Assembly: GCA_965153455.1 (NCBI GenBank)
Contig: OZ234495.1
Location: 3,348,001-3,412,000 of the forward strand
Direction of reading: 5' to 3'
Origin: Sphagnum compactum
Lineage: Eukaryota > Bryophyta > Sphagnopsida > Sphagnales
DNA length: 64,000 nucleotides
Shown: positions 44,307 to 55,504 of the stretch, piece after piece
Layout: every line of letters begins with the position of its first letter
How positions within the stretch are numbered: position 1 is the first letter of the stretch
The notes under the pieces: model-generated
Told to the model about the DNA's origin: nothing
The model's input: the letters and a program-made list of their open reading frames with translations, nothing else
The model's database searches: none
Translations under genes and position numbers: made by a program

Positions 44307-44796
44307 AGAGATCTCCAGTTTGACGAAGTTACCAAGTGCAATCTTTTGTTTAATGAGCAAATATTGCACTCTTGCACTTTTGTTGATATTGTGGTATAGA
44401 TATTTCAGAAGGTATATATTCATATCCGGCTGCAAAAAGACAGGACTAGTCCGCTGGTTTTATTACTTGTTTTGAGTCTTTTTGGGACCGCCATAATGCC
44501 TTGCCATGCATTTGAAGTTTAGGGTTTTGAACTTTCTGTTGAAAGTTTGCAACTAAGTCAAGCTTCTTCTGATCTGTAGTTAGTACTTTGTGTGTCTGGT
44601 CATGTTGAGCTGCTCTAGTGCACATGTGTAATTTGAGCCAGTGTTTTCTTTCGAACCTGGCTACCTGAGAAGAAAAACAGCCCCAAAAGGAATATTCTGT
44701 CACAAATTCCCTGTTTCTGTAGGGGAAATTTTTGCTTTGAATGGAACTAGTTTCCCCAGCTTGTGAAGTGTGGTCTGGCTAGGGTTAACACTAGGG

Positions 44797-44850
44797 TTTC
44801 ATTTGAGATCTGATCATTGAAGTGTGGCACTGATCAGATCTCAAATGAAA
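44797..44850. repeat. Perfect 20-bp inverted repeat (hairpin)
   Basis: TTTCATTTGAGATCTGATCA at 44797-44816 is exactly complementary to TGATCAGATCTCAAATGAAA at 44831-44850, with a 14-base loop. It lies about 490 bp beyond the LEA stop codon. It could be a foldback remnant, a small-RNA precursor or a termination structure; nothing decides among these. Confidence 0.85.
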
Positions 44851-46290
44851 TCAGGGCTTAGGTTGAAAATGCTGAGATCAGATGGAGATGGGTAAGCCTT
44901 GAGGGTTGCAAAATCATCCACACACAACATTTCCTGAACAAAGATGCATGAGTACCTGAGGTGGTGGTTCTCAGTTGACGTGCTTCTTCTAGGGATCTCA
45001 AAATTTAGCGATCCCTCACTTCACAGTGCACCTTACAATGTGCTTAGTTAAGCCTTCATGTGGGAAGGCCTGGCCTAACCTCACCCCTGTGTTGTTGAAA
45101 TGTTTTTATTTGAGTCTCTGAGAAACTGATGGACATACTAAGGAATCAAAATTTGACAAACCCAAAACCTGCTAATGACCTAAACAAACTTGGAGAGTAT
45201 TAATATATAAAAGCCTACATAGCCAGTTCATTAATTATTTGCAAAATTGAATCTCTCACAGACAGGGTTCACATGCATATTACTTGTGCACTGTGCTTTT
45301 ACCAAATTAATATTTTCACACATGGTCATGTGCAACCTATTCTTATGAAATGGGGGCATTAGTTGCCTAGCATCCATTAAAGGTCTATCACAAGATCTTG
45401 TAAAAAACATGCATGTTCCAACCACTGGCCCAAAGGATGCTTATATGAAACTTCATAGAACTTTGTGCATACTTAGCCTCGTTGAGGGTGTGCACAAACA
45501 CACTATATAGCTTGGGACCCTTTTTCATATATCATTGAACATTATGATAATTCATGACATAAAAAAACTTGAAGAAGAAAGTACACTTTTTGATTTGATA
45601 TTATGTGATGGGGAAAGTATAAATTTATTTGAAAATAATGTCTAAGATTGCATTGAAAAAAAATATGTATTCCAAAACTAATCTAAATGATTGCACATAG
45701 TTTGAACTATGTTAATTTTGAGTCATCTCAAAAACAAATTTCTAAGTTAAGATCTAAACATGATAAAAATGTGATAAACAAAAATTTTCACAAAAAATCA
45801 CATTCACATGGAAAGGGACAAGCATAATTAGGTGGTTTTGATTTAAATTTCATTACAAATATTTCTTCTAATGACTAATGAAGCATTGATATTAATATAA
45901 TATGATTGCTACATCTATATGTGTTTTTGAGCTAGTTTTTTCTATTATGTTTAGTCATATTTTTAATCACATCAGACAATGGACAAAATTGTCATAAACA
46001 ACAAGTCGTTTTTTACACAAATGTGACTAAAACTTTATGATTAAATATTCTTGTTCAAAATGATTAAAATGACTAAAGTTATTAGTTGACATGGCATTAT
46101 TAATTTAATTTTAAATTAAAAGTTATATTATTTATATGAATATAAAGTGACATTATGGAACTTTAATATTTTAGAACTATAGGTGAATCCAAAACACTAC
46201 CACCCTTGATCTATGATTCAACCTTGGAATTTTTATTTTTAAATTTTTTTTTCAAGTTGACAATGAACATTACTAATAGATCATGTTGGT
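44851..46290. other. No gene seen
   Basis: AT-rich intergenic DNA beyond the LEA gene. No supported frame. Confidence 0.55.
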
Positions 46291-46295
46291 TGATA

Positions 46296-46420
46296 TTGTA
46301 GAAGCCATTGAAACCCCAAACTCGGGATCTTTTTTAATGATGAATTCATGGCCCAAATAAAATTTGAACCCACAACCTCCTTGGCCATACTCCAAGGCCT
46401 TAACCATTAAGCCATCACTT
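46296..46420 (-). mobile_element. tRNA-derived SINE
   Basis: On the minus strand the sequence begins AGTGATGGCTTAATGGTTAA (46418-46399), a box A-like pol III element. About 21 bases further on it reads GGTTGTGGGTTCAAATTTTA (46377-46358), a box B-like element. The order and spacing are those of a tRNA-related SINE head. The body continues to about 46296 and the 3' tail is not clear. It is not a functional tRNA because no acceptor stem closes. Confidence 0.65.
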
Positions 46421-47034
46421 CACATGATGACAAAAAATGGCAGCACAAAATATATAAACACATATGACGAAATAAAAAATGCATTTTTTTAATTCAAAAA
46501 ATATGTGTTTGAATACTCATTAATTAACAAATTCAAATGCATCGTTTGAAACTTTGAGTTGAGTTATGTATTCAAATATTATTTAAGTACATCTAATTGA
46601 TTAACTTTCATGAAACTTTGTGATTTTTTTCCATTTCAAAATGTACAATTAAGATGGTTTTAAATATTTATTTTAAAAAATCATATGTAATGTCTGAATA
46701 TAATTATTTAAATAACACATTTACTTTCACAATTACATTGAATTTTTTAATTTCTTTAGTTTCAAAACGTGAACAAATAATTATATCACTTAATTTTTAA
46801 ATTCATATATAATGTATTAAATCTTTGATTGAGTTATAATCATATTGAACTTTGTGATTCCTTTCAATTTCAAAAAGTAAACAAAAAATTCAATATATTT
46901 TTTAAAAATTCAAGGAATGTTTTTTTTTGCTTGGGTTAGAAATTTTGCATATAACTATTTCAGTACATTTGGTTTCCTTACTTTCGTCATTGACTTTAAT
47001 TTTATAATATTTGATTAAGAACTTAAATTAAACA

Positions 47035-47150
47035 CCTGCGAAACCTATGAAACCTAGCCCATCAACTTATAGTGCAAGTGTGAAGGTTTGAACCCCTTGC
47101 CCTCCCCTCACATCCATGTTTAAGGAATAAATCTTTAATGATTGAACCAT
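47035..47150 (+). mobile_element. Possible second, more degenerate SINE head
   Basis: TAGCCCATCAACTTATAGTG could be a decayed box A, and GAAGGTTTGAACCCCTTGCC contains a good box B (GGTTTGAACCCC). Spacing is about 30 bases. Support rests mainly on box B. Confidence 0.3.
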
Positions 47151-47199
47151 TATTTAAGTAAATGATATATTTTGTCAACACATTAGTATCCACATTATT

Positions 47200-48265
47200 T
47201 TCTTAATTTACTTAGGACGTATGGATCCTAAGCTAATGTAAATTACCCTACATTATGTTTACAATACCATAAATTATTCCTACGCTATAATACATAGTTT
47301 ATTCTAAGCTATTTCACCCCAAGTTATTTTTTGACATTTTAAATTATTCCATTGTAAGTTGTAATAGGCTATTCCACTGTGAGCTACCATATTTTTATTC
47401 TACCAAGTAGGTTATTTTTGGTTATTCCATTATAGGTTTTATTGTTTATTTTATTTTAAATTATTTTAAACTATTTTAAGTTATTCTAATATATTCCACC
47501 ATAGGGTATTATTAGTTATTTACCCTAGTATATTCTTGGTTATTGTATTTTAAATTATTTTTAGCCATTTTAAGTTATTATTGGTTATTTTACCTAAGGT
47601 TATTTTTTTTAAAAATTGTTATTATACCTAAAGCTATTATTGGATAATCCACCCTCAATGAAATTTTATAAATAAATATTTGAAATCGATGTAACATATT
47701 TACATCTGAATTTGGACACGACTTCACACCATGTTGACATGTTGAGTTGTTTAAGCAAGTTTTTTAGCATGATTTTAATGACTCTGGTCATTTAATCCAA
47801 GATGACTATAAATCCAATTGTAAACATTGTTGTTTTTTTCTAAAATTATAATAGTGTGTAAGCTATTCTACACTAAGTTTTTTTTAATTATTTAAAATAT
47901 TTTAGGATATTCCATCCTAGGTTTTTTTTATTGTTCTAAATTATTCCACCCTAACACTCAGTTATTCTTGGACCTTTGATTATTTTAAACTATTGTAATC
48001 TAGGTCGTTTTATGTTATTCTACCGTAAGGTCAAATAATCTAAAATGGATTAAGGTGGATTAGCCTAAAATAGAAAATAATAACTTAAAATAAAATAACC
48101 AATAATAACATATGATGAAAGAATCTTAAATAACCTTAAATATTCTTAAATAAAATAAGAAATAATAACCAAAATAAAATAACCAAAAATGTTTAGAATA
48201 AAATAATCTAGAATAATGGAAAATAGCCTAAAACAAAATAACCAATAACAGCTTGAGCTGAAGGT
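47200..48265. repeat. Degenerate TTATTCCA-type repeat with an inverted right part
   Basis: From 47260 to 48020 words such as TTATTCCAC, CCTAAGTTATT and GGTTATTTTA recur every 15-30 bp. From 48030 to 48250 the complementary words (AAATAACC, AATAACCAATAATA, GGAAAATAGCC) dominate. The whole is thus a diverged short-period repeat inverted near 48020. No coding content. Confidence 0.6.
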
Positions 48266-48494
48266 AACACATATTTGTGTAATGAAATCACACCCTAAAA
48301 GAACAACAAGGGCAAAAAAAAAGTCTGAAATTATACTCCCCTGAACTACTTGGGAACTATATCACTCGTTTAACACACACCTCAATGGTGTAATGACTCT
48401 AATTAAAAGCATTCCTTATAGGGTTTAGAATTCTCATCTAGTTGCATGCACTTCCATGGAACATTCCCATTGGTCATATGTGCACATAATATGA

Positions 48495-48660
48495 TCTAGA
48501 TGTCACTCATACATCAGGTCAAGTTTGTGCCAAAAATTTACGCACAAATCCTAGTACACCAATGAACATAGTATTATTTAGATGTCACTCACACATTAGG
48601 TCAAGTTTGAGCCAAAAATTTATGCGCAAATCCTAGTACACCAATGACCCATAGACATTC
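48495..48660. repeat. Tandem duplication, 2 x 82 bp
   Basis: GATGTCACTCAYACATYAGG starts at 48499 and 48581. Both continue TCAAGTTTGNGCCAAAAATT and end AAATCCTAGTACACCAATGA. Identity is about 90 percent by eye. Confidence 0.9.
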
Positions 48661-49024
48661 CGTATGGGCAGAGCCAATAAAACATGACAATTGACCACAT
48701 ATGTATATAGCTCTTCAAATCTACGCAAGCAACTAGAGCAACAGAAGTTCAAGAATAGCACTGGCTGTAACTGACAAACCGATTTAAACATTGATAAATG
48801 CACAACACAATAGCAGTACAAATCAATGTGTAGATTGTGTAGAATGTGTATAATAAAGGTGCTATTATGCATCAGCATTTTCATGAGATTCATTTTACAT
48901 TGAAGGAATGGAGGTCTAGCAGCGCCGATTTGAATATGTTCAATTTCAACAAATTGAAAGTAGAATATAAAATAAAAATCAAGAATTTCTTTGAACTTCT
49001 AGACAAAATTTGTTGGTAGGTGGT

Positions 49025-49085
49025 TGAAAAAGGTCAGAGTGAACCAGTAGCCACCAATGCACCAGTTGGCCATTCTGTCCACTGG
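49025..49085 (-). other. Copy 3 of the dispersed GALVA(A/T)GS core, reverse strand
   Basis: The reverse complement reads GGCCAACTGGTGCATTGGTG, then GCTACTGGTTCACTCTGACC. It matches the cores at 5.15 kb and 57.13 kb over about 33 bases, and on minus encodes TGALVATGS. An A-rich run (49150-49180 on plus as T-rich) and the GTAGG-type tract lie upstream on the same strand, in the same order as in the other copies. Confidence 0.7.
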
Positions 49086-49199
49086 ATGGGTTACGTTTTT
49101 TCATTCGACGCCGAAAGGGGTTCATCACAGTCCATTTCTTTTTGCTATTGACCATTGTACTTTTTTTTTCTTTTTTTTGTGTTCTTGGCCGTTTTTCCT

Positions 49200-49400
49200 A
49201 GACCTGACCTCACACATAGCTACCCTGCTCACTTTCCTACCCTCATAAGTATTGCACCATCCTTGGTACCTTATTATTATCCCCTACAGACAGAGCTACC
49301 TTAATAACTAGTTATCCTATTGACCTAGCTACTATACTAACCACCTACCCTACTAACCTAGTTACTCTATTAATTACATACCCTACTAACTTAACCATTA
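49200..49400 (-). repeat. CTACC-type degenerate microsatellite (GTAGG on minus)
   Basis: Plus-strand CTACCCTGCTCACTTTCCTACC, then ACCACCTACCCTACTAACCT and ACATACCCTACTAACTTAAC. On minus this is a GTTAGTAGGGTAGGTGG tract equivalent to 4735-5000 and 56955-57020. Confidence 0.7.
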
Positions 49401-50155
49401 GGTTTAGGGTTGAGACACATAAATTAATTAATAAGTTTTTCACAAATGTATAGTAATTAATCTAAAGTAGGCTAAATTTGGGGGGAAAATTTTAGGGTTT
49501 ACACATATGTGAAGTAATACAATTGCATTTTATATCTTCTTCAAAAAGAGTGGAAAAATTAGGTTGGAAAAATCACACAAAAGGTAAAAGACATATCTTC
49601 TCTTTTGGTTTTGTATGAAATTTATTTGATTATTTTTAAAGATTAACATATTTTCTTTCATTTAATAAATATTTATAGTTTAAAACCTTTGAATTTTGGT
49701 TTCTAAATTTTTTCCTATGTTCTTTTAAATTTGTTTATTTTGCATTATATGATTTGTATAGCTTGTATAGTTTTCTAGGTTTAGGGCATATATCACTAAG
49801 ACTTTTTTTTGTTAGGGTTTGTATAATTAAGGTTGTAATAAGGCTTATGACAAAATATCATTTGGATTTGTAGGGTTATGCTTTATGATTTAGTGTATAG
49901 GAATTTGGTTCACATATTTTAGAACTAATATTTTACCTTAATAAATGTCTCAATTACTAATCAAAATTGTTGCCATTGACACTAAGAATTTTGTTTTAGA
50001 ATCAATTTTGTATGGAGGAAACCATAGCCCAAATTCTTTGAACATCATGTATTCAACACACACCTCAAGTATAATATGGCACAAAGGTTATTATTGTTTC
50101 CAAGTAATAAGCACAAAATGTGTGAAATGCAAAAACACAAGATAATGATAATATT
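49401..50155. other. No gene seen
   Basis: AT-rich with GTTTAGGGTT/TTTAGGGTTTAC words. Part of it (GGGGGGAAAATTTTAGGGTTTAC...TTCTTCAAAAAGAGTGG) recurs at 51480-51600, so it belongs to a dispersed repeat. Confidence 0.5.
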
Positions 50156-50159
50156 AATG

Positions 50160-50335
50160 TTAAATGCAGGTATTGTAAGTAGGCCCCAAAATCCCAGTTG
50201 GTAAAAGTAAGTACAAGTGCAAGTATTGCAATTATGCCCTAAAATTCCAGTTGGTAAAAGTAAATACAGGTGTAGGTATTGCAACGAAACCCCCAAATTC
50301 TAGTTGGTAAAGGTAAGTATAAGTCTAGGTATTTC
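50160..50335 (+). repeat. Tandem repeat, about 57 bp x 3, encoding C-x2-C peptides
   Basis: GGTATTG(C/T)AA...CCAGTTGGTAAAAGTAAGTA recurs near 50170, 50223 and 50275. In the appropriate frames two units read KYKCKYCNYALKFQLV and KYRCRYCNETPKF, like the first half of a BED-type zinc finger. Changes elsewhere close the frame. Confidence 0.7.
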
Positions 50336-50384
50336 AAGTTGAAATGAAAAAACAAGCCTAAATGCAATACCCACGTTTCAAAAA

Positions 50385-50985
50385 AACCCATCTAAATGGT
50401 TTGGATACCCTTAAATGAAGACCTAGCCCTAAACACAATATGCATATGCAAAGTCACTTTGAAATAACCCAACCCTAAATGCAATACCTGCACTTTGGGT
50501 CACTCCGAAATGATACATGTAGGGTTTAAGCTTTCTTTATATGAAGATCTTACCCTAAATGCAATACCTACATTTTGGGACACTTCGAAAGTACGCATGT
50601 GGGGTTTAGGCCTCTTTATATGAAGATCCTACCCTAAATGCAATACCTGCATTCTAGGTCACTCTAAAAGTACGCATGTGGGGTTTAAACTTTCTTTATA
50701 TGAAGATCCTACCCTAAATGCAATACCTGCATTATGGGTCACTCCGAAAATACTCATGTGGGGTTTAAGCCTCTTTATATGAAGATCCTACCCTAAATGC
50801 AATACCTACATTGTGGGCCACTCCGAAAGTACGCATGTGGGGTTTAAGCTTCTCTATATGAAGATCCCACCCTAAATGCAATACCTACATTGTGGGTCAC
50901 TCCAAAAGTACACATGTGGGGTTTAAGGCTTTATATGAAGATCCTAACTTAAATGCAATACCTGCATTTTGGGTCACTCTAAAAT
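50385..50985. repeat. Satellite array, about 80 bp x 7-8
   Basis: AAATGCAATACCTGCATT (or TACATT) recurs at about 50477, 50557, 50638, 50718, 50797, 50876 and 50954. Each is followed by GGGTCACTCCGAAAGTACGC, ATGTGGGGTTTAAGCYT and CTTTATATGAAGATCCTACC. Period 79-81 bp with high similarity. Confidence 0.93.
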
Positions 50986-50999
50986 GATTAGTTAATTTC

Positions 51000-52132
51000 A
51001 AAATCATATGCTAACAAAGGTGTGTATAGAGGTTGGGTTGTTGATTAGGAATTCCATGATTCTTACTTTTTTTCATGAATTTGAAAAGAGGTTGTATTGT
51101 TTGTAGAACAAATAGTACAATGACAATTGCAATCAAGCTTATCTTGGTGTAAGAATTTTTCATGAAAAAGTTGAACTTACAATCTATAACATGGAATAAT
51201 TATCTCAAATAGTGATTTCAATAACTTATTAAAACAAAAATATACTAAAGTTTAATAAATCAAATATCAAATTAATTAATCTGATTAGATCCAACTTTTT
51301 ATTTTCAAGTAAATAAACTTAATCCAAATGATTAGTTAATTATTTTAAACAAATAAATGATTATCTAATTCTTGATAATTAATCATCTAAATTATCTGAA
51401 ATAATGGTCTATTAATTATTTAATTATATGACAAATTTTGTTGATAATTCATTAATTATCATAAATATTTATATTAAATTGGGGGGAAATTTTTAGGGTT
51501 TAGACATATGTGAAACAATATAATTTCATTTTATATCTTCTTCAAAGAGATTGGGAAAATTAGGTTGGAGTTATCACACAAAGGTAAGAAGCAAACCTTA
51601 TGTGAAAACCCAACCCTAAATGCAATACAAAGTTTGTCAAGATCAAAAAATAAGAAGTTCAAGCTTAAATTTTTTTCAAAGATGTTCATGTTTTTTTTTC
51701 CCTTTTAAAGTTATTCATACTAAAAACATGAATATAAAGTCTTTAATTTAATAACATTTTAAATTATGTTTAAAAAAAAATCAAAGCACATAATTTTCTA
51801 CTTTTTTTTTGTTTGTTTCACATAATAATAAAAATGATCTCTCCCATATATTAATCCTATGTTTAATTGAAATTTTATTTTATAGTTTTTTGATATATAG
51901 TAAATAATTTCTTAGTTAAAATAATCATATAGTGGGTCAAAAATATTTTATATTTTATAGATATACAACACAAGTCCTTATGTAAACTTTATTTTTTATG
52001 ATATATAGTATTGGTTCAAATATATTGTTATTTATAACACCTAATATATAAATAATGATATTATGGAATTATATTGTTGATCCATTTCAATACTTATAGT
52101 ATTTTCATATTTATTTATAATAAAATAAAAAT

Positions 52133-52172
<40 letters not shown>

Positions 52173-53095
52173 TTAAGTATATTGCAATTATTTTTAATGA
52201 ACTTTGTTTTTAATGTGAATTTAAAAATTCCAAAAGATTAATAGCTAGGTATGAAAATGTTCATAAGTTCTTAGACATCATACTAGAGTTTGTGTGGATT
52301 TTAAAAGCTTTGTGAGGGCCAAATTTTTATGTAATGTTTTCGACACCTTCAGAAGTTGAAACATGATTCGACTATCCAAAAAACACAATAGTGTTCATAA
52401 AAAAACAACCAAGAATCTATAGGCTTGACAAATTACTAGCTTCAACAAAAGCTCAAACCTAAGGTTGTCAGATTGACTAAAGTGTCGACATTGACCAAAC
52501 TAAACAACCTAGCCTAAACGTGAGTAATAGGTTAATAAGTTATTTGTTAAGTAACCTAATTAACTACCTAATAGGCTACCTAGGTAATATAGGCTTATTA
52601 TGTAGTTTATTCATTAGTGTAAGCTTTCTAGGTTAATATCTTAGATGGTCTATGTAGGTATTGAAGGTGGTTGAGTTTATTAAGTAAACATACTAGTTAT
52701 ATATGTAATATACTAGCCTAGGCCACGTAAGCCTAATAAGCATTTATAACAATTTAATGTCTAATCCTTATTGTATTATAACATTCTAAATTTGAACTAA
52801 AAGAATTTATTAAAAAGAAAGCTTATTTTTCCATATAATTGTTATAAGTATATACTATTGGAATATGATTCAAATTTAGAATTTGGGAAACCTTAAATTA
52901 ATTAACATTTTTTTTACAAGTTCATAGTAAATAAAATAAGTTTACGGTGCATTATAGGGGGAATTTTATATGCAAAACAATGCAATACAAATTCTTAAAG
53001 AAATTGAAAGAGATCAGCTTGGAGATTAACAAATGGTAAAAGACATACCTTCTTTTGTGTTTTGTTACAAATTTTATTTAATTATTAAAAACATT
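51000..53095. other. AT-rich DNA, no gene seen
   Basis: Very AT-rich. Contains an (AT)n microsatellite of about 17 dinucleotides at 52137-52170, and a run of AGGTTAATAAGTTATTTG/AACCTAATTAACTACC/TAGGCTACCTAGGTAATA palindromic words at 52530-52600. The 51480-51600 part repeats 49480-49600. Confidence 0.6.
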
Positions 53096-53480
53096 AAGGC
53101 TAAATTTGTAAATGGTGAAAGTAAGTACGTGTGTGGATATTGCAAAATTATAGGAAACCTTAACCCTAAATGCAATAGCCATATTCAAGTTCATTTCAAA
53201 ATAACCCATAGGTGAATAAGGTAAAACCTACAATGAAAGGGCAACTTTAAATGTAATACCCACATGTAAGGTCGCTTTGAAATACCCAATATGTAGTTTG
53301 GGTACGCCTTTGAGTGAAGTCCAAGGCCTAGATGCAATACCTACATGCAAGTTCATACTGAAATAATCCATAGGTGACTAAAGCAAACCTTATGTGAAGA
53401 CCCTAAACCTTAAATGCAATACCCGCATGTAACGTCATTTCAAAATAACTAATAAGTGCTCTGGGTACCCAAATATGTCT
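53096..53480 (+). repeat. Degenerate GCAATACC-rich repeat with zinc-finger-like frame
   Basis: Loosely repeated GAAGACCCTAAACCTTAAATGCAATACCCGCATG units at about 53170, 53245, 53325 and 53410 (period about 80). The start includes a frame reading ESKYVCGYCKIIGNLNPKCN, then SHIQVHFKITHR. This C-x2-C...H-x4-H spacing resembles a BED/hAT zinc finger. Confidence 0.55.
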
Positions 53481-53520
53481 TTTTACATACCTAAATTAAT
53501 TATTATCATGAATCAATTTT

Positions 53521-53755
53521 ATGACAAAATGTAAGTTTTGCAATGAATGTAAAAAACCAACAACTATTATGGGACCTATATGCGGGTATTGCAAAAGATG
53601 TGAAAAAAACCAGCGGCTATTATGGAAACTATATGCAGGTATTGCAAGGAATGCAAAATGCCAGCGGCTATTATGGGACTTATATGCGGGTATTGCAATG
53701 AATGCAAAATGCCTGCGGCTATTTTAGGACTTATATGCAGGTATTGCATATTTGA
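53521..53755 (+). repeat. Tandem repeat, 54 bp x 4-5, encoding C-x2-C-x2-C peptides
   Basis: TATATGCRGGTATTGCAAKG, AATGCAAAATGCCAGCGGCT and ATTATGGGACT recur with a 53-54-bp period from 53525 to 53750. As 54 is divisible by three, frames stay open: TKCKFCNECKKPTTIMGPIC and, one frame over, ICRYCKECKMPAAIMGL, ICGYCNECKMPAAILGL. An ATG stands at 53521. It is probably a DNA satellite with a coding-derived unit. Confidence 0.8.
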
Positions 53756-53849
53756 AAATCTCCTTATGGAATTTATAATAGAAAATGATGTAGGTATTAT
53801 ATGTTTAAAATGTGTGTATTGTTTTAAAAGTCTTAAGGTGATGTGAGTC

Positions 53850-54500
53850 CGATTATATTAGATGTAAGTATTGCACAATGTTCATTTTGATCTTTGGTTT
53901 GATTCTTACATCTCAAGTACTAAGAAAATTATGACAAAGAAGACATATATGTTTAACCATATACCCATAAAACAAGTGTGAGTAGAAGACATTATTATAT
54001 AGATAAAAGATGTACAAAAATGGGTGCATGAAAAATTACTAAAGAACCCAATGAAAAAAAAACGTTGGTTCTCTATAACATATCAAAAGGTCAAAATTCA
54101 AAATTGGGTAGTCCAAAAAATAAAAGGGCTACAAAATCTAACTAATTATATAGAGTGAAACCCTAACCCATATCAGTATCTACATTCTCGTGTCTAGCTC
54201 GGTATGTAGTTGCTGCATTTGCAGCCTTTGCTGCATGACAAGTAGTGTAAAAATGGCGGCGTTGCATCTCAACCTAAACTGCATTTGTAACAAACTCTTC
54301 CTATGTTTGGTCCTGAACCCTTTAAACACCCAAAAACCACCAAATTAAACCCTAACACACCTTGGATGAAATGCAATAAAAAAACAATAAACATTGCTTA
54401 TTATTGTTTCTTACCTTCCATGAATCATTCTAGATTCATGAAAATCCAAAACATCCGCCAATTGTTTTGTCCGACTTGTTTTACTAGACTCTCGATCCCA
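53850..54500. other. No gene seen
   Basis: AT-rich spacer between the 54-bp array and the C2H2 pseudogene. Its right end may include decayed coding sequence of that pseudogene. Confidence 0.4.
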
Positions 54501-54512
54501 ATTTTTGACATC

Positions 54513-55070
54513 CTATGCCGTCTTCAATTGTCGTGCATATACACAACGAGTGGATCGAATCATCCCTTGTAAATCTTCATCCTTCTCCATCCGTGATGTT
54601 GCATTTCGAGGCACACTGCCCACACCCCAGGCATTGAGGCCTAACACCTTTAACAATTGCTCTGAAGCTAATTTGACCAAAGCTAGTTTTGGGAATGGTG
54701 GACACTGTTTTGCAACAGCTACCAAGTGATTCCACTCGCGTTGTGCTTTGGCACGAGCGCGACTAGCAACCTTTTGATCATTCCGCCTTTGCACAGCCAT
54801 TGCATTTCCCAAGATGCGAGCATTCATTTTGGCATGGTCTTGATGTTGAGGACCTCCTGCAGAAGTTGAAGGCCTCCCAAGTTTGGCCTTTTCTACCACC
54901 AAGCCATGCACCTCCTTCAAATGCTTGGTTAACAATCATTTGGCACAATATGCGACAGTGCAAGTGCCAACTTTGCACTTCCATTTCGACCCAACCTTTG
55001 TCCATTCTTTGTCCTTCCGAGCCAAATTAGGTGGACAAAGGGGTGCGGTGGTTGAGAAACCTGGTCGGTT
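54513..55070 (-). pseudogene. C2H2 zinc-finger ORF relic (repetitive family?)
   Basis: On the minus strand one frame runs from about 55070 to the TAG at 54513. It is broken only by a TGA near 54937, where the context (AK-stop-LLTKHLKEVHGL) suggests a lost Trp codon. The start of the visible frame has ARKDKEWTKVGSKWKCKVGT, giving a C-x4-C-x12-H-x4-H finger. A basic Ala/Arg-rich region follows (ILGNAMAVQRRNDQKVASRA, RAKAQREWNHLVAVAKQCPP), then ASEQLLKVLGLNAWGVGSVP, RNATSRMEKDEDLQGMIRST and RCVYARQLKTA. The composition is protein-like and the decay is mild. I do not recognise the family with certainty. It could be a transposon-carried DNA-binding protein or a recent pseudogene. Confidence 0.6.
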
Positions 55071-55099
55071 TCAAGTTTTGGACCTAAATAAAAAAATCT

Positions 55100-55500
55100 C
55101 AAAAATTAAATCATTACTTTGTAATTAAAAAACCCTAACCCTAAAACTTTACACATAAAGTGTTCAGAAACAGAATGAAGGTATTGCAAACCAAAATCAC
55201 ACAATCAAGTATAATTCCTGCAAACTTTAACTGCTTTCAGGTATTGCAATAAAAAAATTTGACAAAAAAAATCCCGTACCTTCCATCAAATGATGGAAGG
55301 TGCAGATATAATTAAATGTAAAACAACTTGTACAATTTTTTTTTTCCTACATTTAGTCTGATATATGTAAATTTCAAATCAATCTAATCCATCATTTTTT
55401 GATCCACATAGATTGTTTGATACATCAATTTTTAATTTTCATATATGATGAAGTAACATTTCTAATCCACATAGATTGCTGGATACATCAATTTTCTAAT
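55100..55500. other. Spacer with GGTATTGCA words
   Basis: GGTATTGCAAACC near 55177 and GGTATTGCAATA near 55239 link this spacer to the arrays upstream. GATTG(T/C)T(T/G)GATACATCAATTTT is duplicated at about 55411 and 55469. Confidence 0.5.
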
Positions 55501-55504
55501 TTTC

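Noticed and set aside
46296-46420. Functional tRNA gene on the minus strand
   Set aside because: Box A- and box B-like motifs are present, but no acceptor stem or anticodon arm can be closed; a SINE fits better.
50385-50985. CRISPR-like or zinc-finger-coding reading of the 80-bp array
   Set aside because: No unique spacers; the period is not a multiple of three and the frame closes within each unit.
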